Shown: positions 60,029-64,000 of the stretch, in pieces
Position numbering within the stretch: the first letter of the stretch is position 1
How the letters are laid out: every line of letters starts with the position of its first letter
Assembly: GCA_022749755.1 (NCBI GenBank)
Contig: CM040451.1
Location: 5,408,871-5,472,870, forward strand
From: Azadirachta indica
Lineage: Eukaryota; Streptophyta; Magnoliopsida; Sapindales; Meliaceae
DNA: 64,000 nt
Direction: 5' to 3'
Notes under the pieces: model-generated
Databases searched by the model: none
What the model was told of the DNA's origin: nothing
The model's input: only the letters and a program-made list of their open reading frames with translations
Translations under genes and position numbers: made by a program

Positions 60029-60584
60029 GTTTTAATAAAAACAATTATTAATTGTTTATAATGATATAGGCTCTTTTAATTTTAAACTAAAAAAATTAAA
60101 AAAAGGGAAGATGGGAACCTTAAAATAAAAATGAAAATAAATTAAAAATGTATTAAATTTTACTTTTTTAATTGAAATTAAGTTATTTTCATAAAACTAA
60201 TTTATTTATCTAAAAAAATCAACTCAAAATTATTTAAAAATGATATTTATGTTATTATATTAACTAAATAAAAGTCAAAAGAATACTTTTATTATTCAAC
60301 TAATCAATATTGAGTCAATAATTAATTTTAACAGAAAAGTTAATAAAAGAGGTATGTTTGACAATTATTTTGGAATAGAAGTGTACATGTCACTTAGATA
60401 ATAAAATGGGGTTCATATGTCATTGAGCTAATATTTTATGGTAGTATATATATCTGAAAAGGGGTATTTACACTTACCTCCCCTAAGGTTTATAAAAATT
60501 CCAGTTTGATAAAAAGTTTGTGAAAAAGATATAAACTTCTATTATAAATAGTAAACTTCTCTTATTAGAATTTTCCTATAAAAC
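60029..60584. other. AT-rich spacer right of the virus
   Basis: No gene. A TTACCTCCCCTAAGG strip near 60475 resembles one near 41242. The sequence does not continue the MCM6 intron that flanks the left viral edge, so left and right flanks of the insertion do not match. Confidence 0.5.
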
Positions 60585-60920
60585 AAAGAGGAGAATTTGA
60601 TAACTAGCAGCACGAGAACACTTTACGGTAAGATTCCAAGTCTTCCCTTTCTTCTCTACCATCACAATTTCATCGTCCCCATTATTAGAATTTTCCTATA
60701 AAACAAAGAATTACATGGAGTAAATAGGCATCCAATTTGCAAACACACACTAACAAGGATAATCACTTGAAAGGATATATATACCAAAAAACTATTGGCG
60801 TTATTCTTGTCATCATTGTGACTACTCTGAGCTTTTTTGCTTATTTATGCGGTGGCACAAGCTTCTATGTAGCCCAAAAGCTCTTTGATGCAGTCCATTA
60901 TCATATTTAGACAGTGTCAT
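60585..60920 (-). pseudogene. Small gene B, copy 3, decayed
   Basis: Matches both exons of small gene B: about 60920-60790 (CIKELLGYIEA-like, with CCATAGAACCAT flank) and about 60706-60585 (NSNNGDDEIVMVEKKGK.W then KCSR..SYQIL). The CPCG Cys pair is altered to CSRA, and the final NCYYK-type end is replaced by a duplicated ATTTTCCTATAAAACAAAG piece near 60570. It is a decayed paralogue and sits beside MCM6 copy 2 just as gene B sits beside MCM6 copy 1, but on the opposite side. Confidence 0.65.
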
Positions 60921-61184
60921 AGAACCATTATCAAAGAATTTTAATAATAGAACTACAATCACATTAAAAAAAAAAAGGTTAAAATCAAAAATTGTGAATA
61001 TCTAAAATAATAATCATTTAGAAGACTAATTGTAAAAAATATTATATAATTGTTACAAAAATTTTAAAGCTATATCAGGTCATTATATAGTAGTAATAGA
61101 GTTAGAACGGTAAATTTATGTCTTCTAAATATATAAGAGAGTGCATTTGGAATAATTTTAGTATTGTCTTGCCTGATTACAGAT
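60921..61184. other. Spacer between gene B copy 3 and MCM6 copy 2
   Basis: Intron-like AT-rich DNA; nothing recognisable. Confidence 0.5.
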
Positions 61185-63322
61185 GTTTTCAATAGTCTTA
61201 CTGCGACACGAACATGACATGGATGTACCTGTGACAGAATTTTTACAATACATGTTGAAACTGCATGACAATGTAAACATGAAAACGGATAGATTGCTAA
61301 ATTAGTTGACCTGAGTTTCCAAATGCGATATGCAACTCTTCCCCCAGAGGTTGTATCAACCCCATAGTGGGCAACATAAGGGTCCACCAACAGCATCCTG
61401 GCTTCTGAGCTTATCTGAATTATTGCATCGATAGTCAACATAATTAAAGTGTGATAATATCAATCTTATTTCTCAAGTCAAAAGCCTCATCTTGATCATA
61501 GAAAGATTAAGCAACCAACCTTCGGTTTCAAAGTTTTAGCATATGCAATGCATGGCTTCAGTTGTGCAGTAGTGAATGCAGGAGCAAGTGCATCTTCATG
61601 CTTCTGATGAACTCCAACAATGTGCGGGCAACATGGTAATCTGCTTGATCATCTGGGTCATTGATCATTACATATAACAGATCAAACCTGGAAAGAATAG
61701 CTGGAGGAAGCGCAATGTTGCACTGGGGCAGAGAGACAAATCCAAAGTGATCAGTTGACAAAAATAGACAACTTAATTAATACCAAAACGGACTGGGGCA
61801 TCGGTTAGAAAGGTTTAGCATTAAAAACACTCTCACCTTAAGTGGTTTAGACTTATCAGAGCACCCACCTGTTGGTTTTAGCAGTTAGAGTTCATGTTCG
61901 GGCATTAGTTAGCTTGTATACCTGCTTTCCTAATGCTTATTGCGTCTGTTGTTCCATGGCTTCATGACTTGCAACCTTCACAATCATTTGCGAGTTGAAT
62001 ATCAGCATAACATGCCAAATTAGAATAGCCCCTCTGAATAGAAGAATATAAGAGCATTAACTGATCCCTCATGTCCATCTGATATAATTCGTCAATGCAA
62101 ATAATGCCATTGTCAGCAAGCATCAGGGCACAGGCCAGGCAATAAACCACCCATATTTGTAACTAAATCTAAGCAGGCAAGAATAATATCCTCAGAGGTA
62201 CATGGAAATTAAAGAACCAAAAAAATGCAAAGGGAAAGCACATATCAGAATACTGGGGGCTCTTCTCGTAATGTCTTTTCCAAATTTCTGAATCTTTCAA
62301 TCTTCATACAGGTCTCTTTTATTCTCTTCTTGATTATTATTTTCGTGAACTTTTGTGACCTTACACAACTATAACAAACCTCATGCATTTTTTACGTTAA
62401 TTGTGAAAGTGCATACTATGAATGGTAAAGAAAACCAGACCTCAAAATCTTTTGTACTTCTTTCAATTATTGAGAAGTGCATGAGCAAAAAATTTGACCA
62501 CATATTTACTATTGTCATAATGAAGTCATTTTCAAGCTACTCAAGATCATATTCCACATATTTGAAGGATACATTTCCTTCCCTGCAGATGAATTAATAA
62601 TTGCACGGATCCAGAATAACGTAATTCTGAAATTATGGATCCGTCTATAACAGAAACAAATTTGGATAGACGCTTGAGTCACTTAAAAGTTGGAACTAGC
62701 TGGGAAAAAACAGATAAAATTTGGAAGCTGAAGTCAAAGATTTTAAGTTGTCAATAATCAAAAGTCAATTCTGCCTGGTGTCAATGGACACGCCACAATG
62801 TAATCGCTACCACTTGATTGTATAAAATCTAAAAATTTTCTTAGCGAGCAACAAGCAACAGAGATGAATACTAACTCAATACAGAATTAGCCAGTTTCAA
62901 GTTCTTTGGCAACGGTTACAATCAACCCAGCTGCAGAGGAGGACTTACCAGATGTGTAGAAAGATCTGGGAACAATACCAGAAGCATATCTGCAAGTGCA
63001 TAGAACATCTTTAGTACTTTCAAAACACTATCAACTAAGGGAATTGCTACCAAGAAACAGAAAACAAACAAACAAACAAAAAAATGACGTACTTGAGGAA
63101 CTGAGATTTGGCACAGCTGGGATCTCCTACTATACAAACAATGATGTCTCCTCTTAGGTTGATGCCTTCATCAGTAAGTTTGTGGACGCCACCCAAGAGC
63201 ATTAACATGATTGCTCGCTCTATATCTTGATGACCAAAAGCAGTTGGGGCAATGCTATCAACTAGCCTATTGAAGAAATCAGGCGTATTTCTGATTCTTT
63301 GAATTTCATCTAGCATTTCTCT
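61185..63322 (-). pseudogene. MCM6: MCM6 pseudogene, copy 2 (core ATPase exons)
   Basis: Blocks in order: 63322-63093 (Walker A, GDPSCAKS), about 62989-62885 (SGIVPRS..SAAG), about 62135-62060 (ALMLADNGIICIDEL), 61722-61520 ([27 protein letters not shown] with the arginine finger SRFD, ending AYAKTLKPK), 61414 to about 61310 (SSEARMLLVDPYVA..RVAYR) and about 61240-61185 (VHPCHVRVAVRLLKTSVI). Defects: the same TAA (62889-62887) as copy 1; a 1-base loss near 61626 that shifts the frame after YHVA; a degraded RQLEALIRL segment; and no C-terminal exons, which are replaced by small gene B copy 3. From about 61917 to the window end it is nearly identical to copy 1. It retains precisely the exons that copy 1 lacks. 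Confidence 0.88.
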
Positions 63323-64000
63323 CTGTCACTTGAAATATTTATGGTATGTAAATACATGACTGAAAGTCTAAACATTAGAAACCCCTGATCTTCAATGTAA
63401 GCATCCAATTACCGTCAAGCTCTGTTCTGCAAACTTAACCATGTTGATATCTCTAGGGTTACAGCTAAATAATCTTGATTGATAGGATGTGACACAATGC
63501 AGAGATAAGCATCAAAGCTCAGAATAGTCACTGCAACAATGAGTGAGTCAGAGGAACAATGCTAATGCTTCATTGGTATTGATATTCGTGATCCTTTGTT
63601 CACCTTTTGTTGATGCCTTCTTAAGCTAGTCATCGATTCTCACCTATTCTAATAGCATTTGTTATCAAAAATTAATAAGAAACTACAGCAAATATAACAA
63701 GGATGAAGTAATGGATCCCTATCTTGTGAGGAATTGTACATGTTTTGGTCTCTTGGACATGTAATGTTGGAGTGAGTATTCGGTCCTTCTACTAAACTTA
63801 CCTTGAAGTTTTTCTAATATTAATTAAAGACATTTAACTGATAAATTAATTGATCCTATTTTATTACATTTTTTATAGAAAATTTTCAGCAGAACTTGTG
63901 AGAATTCAATCAAACCATTCGGACCTGTAATTCTATTTTTTAAACGTGCCAAGGCAACTCTGCTCTTCAGTGTCAACATCCAGTTGACATAAGCATCTTT
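61917..64000. repeat. Segmental duplication of 29215-31301
   Basis: About 2.1 kb matching 29215-31301 at a constant offset of about 32.70 kb, with few mismatches. The 89-codon and 71-codon frames in the two copies translate identically. The match starts sharply at CCTGCTTTCCTAATGC and continues to the window edge, so the full length is unknown. Confidence 0.92.

Noticed and set aside
1..64000. CRISPR arrays, bacterial operons, ribosome-binding sites
   Set aside because: Introns, plant SINEs and LTRs show a nuclear plant genome. The tandem arrays here lack unique equal-length spacers.

Overview
The window is nuclear DNA of a eudicot plant. It is very AT-rich, and its coding segments have plant-type introns. 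The recognisable genes are plant families: a TDIF-type CLE peptide, a class III peroxidase and MCM6 fragments. It also holds an endogenous plant pararetrovirus (Caulimoviridae), a solo LTR, SINE-like sequences and fold-back elements. I cannot name the species.

Layout. (1) 1-14 kb is gene-poor: repeats, microsatellites, a possible old LTR near 0.9-1.5 kb, and a TIR or fold-back element near 8 kb. (2) 14.2-14.6 kb (-) is a CLE41/44-like gene whose last 13 residues contain the exact TDIF dodecapeptide. (3) 17-20.8 kb is a repeat field with two adjacent fold-back elements. (4) 20.9-23.0 kb (-) is a complete three-exon class III peroxidase resembling Arabidopsis peroxidase 7; a ~147-bp tandem array lies upstream of it. 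(5) 24.3-33.3 kb holds two related copies of a small plant gene flanking a broken MCM6 copy. (6) 36.36-37.83 kb is a solo LTR with a perfect 5-bp target duplication. (7) 42.75-60.03 kb is a rearranged, multi-copy endogenous caulimovirid. (8) 60.6-64 kb is another broken copy of the small gene and of MCM6; its last ~2.1 kb is nearly identical to 29.2-31.3 kb.

The viral locus is the most striking part. Copies A and B lie head to tail, and the spacing of equivalent sites gives a unit of about 7.47 kb. The tRNA-Met primer-binding site sits at their boundary. Copy C lies in opposite orientation just after B, making an inverted repeat with ~4-kb arms and a loop of only ~130 bp. Fragment D is a promoter/leader piece on the plus strand. 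A promoter-like region with a TATA box and three GTG[G/A]CCGACA repeats lies upstream of B. A transcript started there would run through B and then C and could fold into a very long double-stranded RNA. All viral reading frames are broken by stops or frameshifts. The longest open piece is a 353-codon reverse transcriptase/RNase H segment in copy A.

MCM6 copies 1 and 2 share the same nonsense codon, so the sequence was already dead before it was duplicated. They have lost complementary sets of exons, and a third small MCM6 fragment directly abuts the left edge of the virus. The locus therefore appears to have grown by repeated segmental duplication combined with viral insertion. Only the CLE gene and the peroxidase look like intact, functional protein genes.
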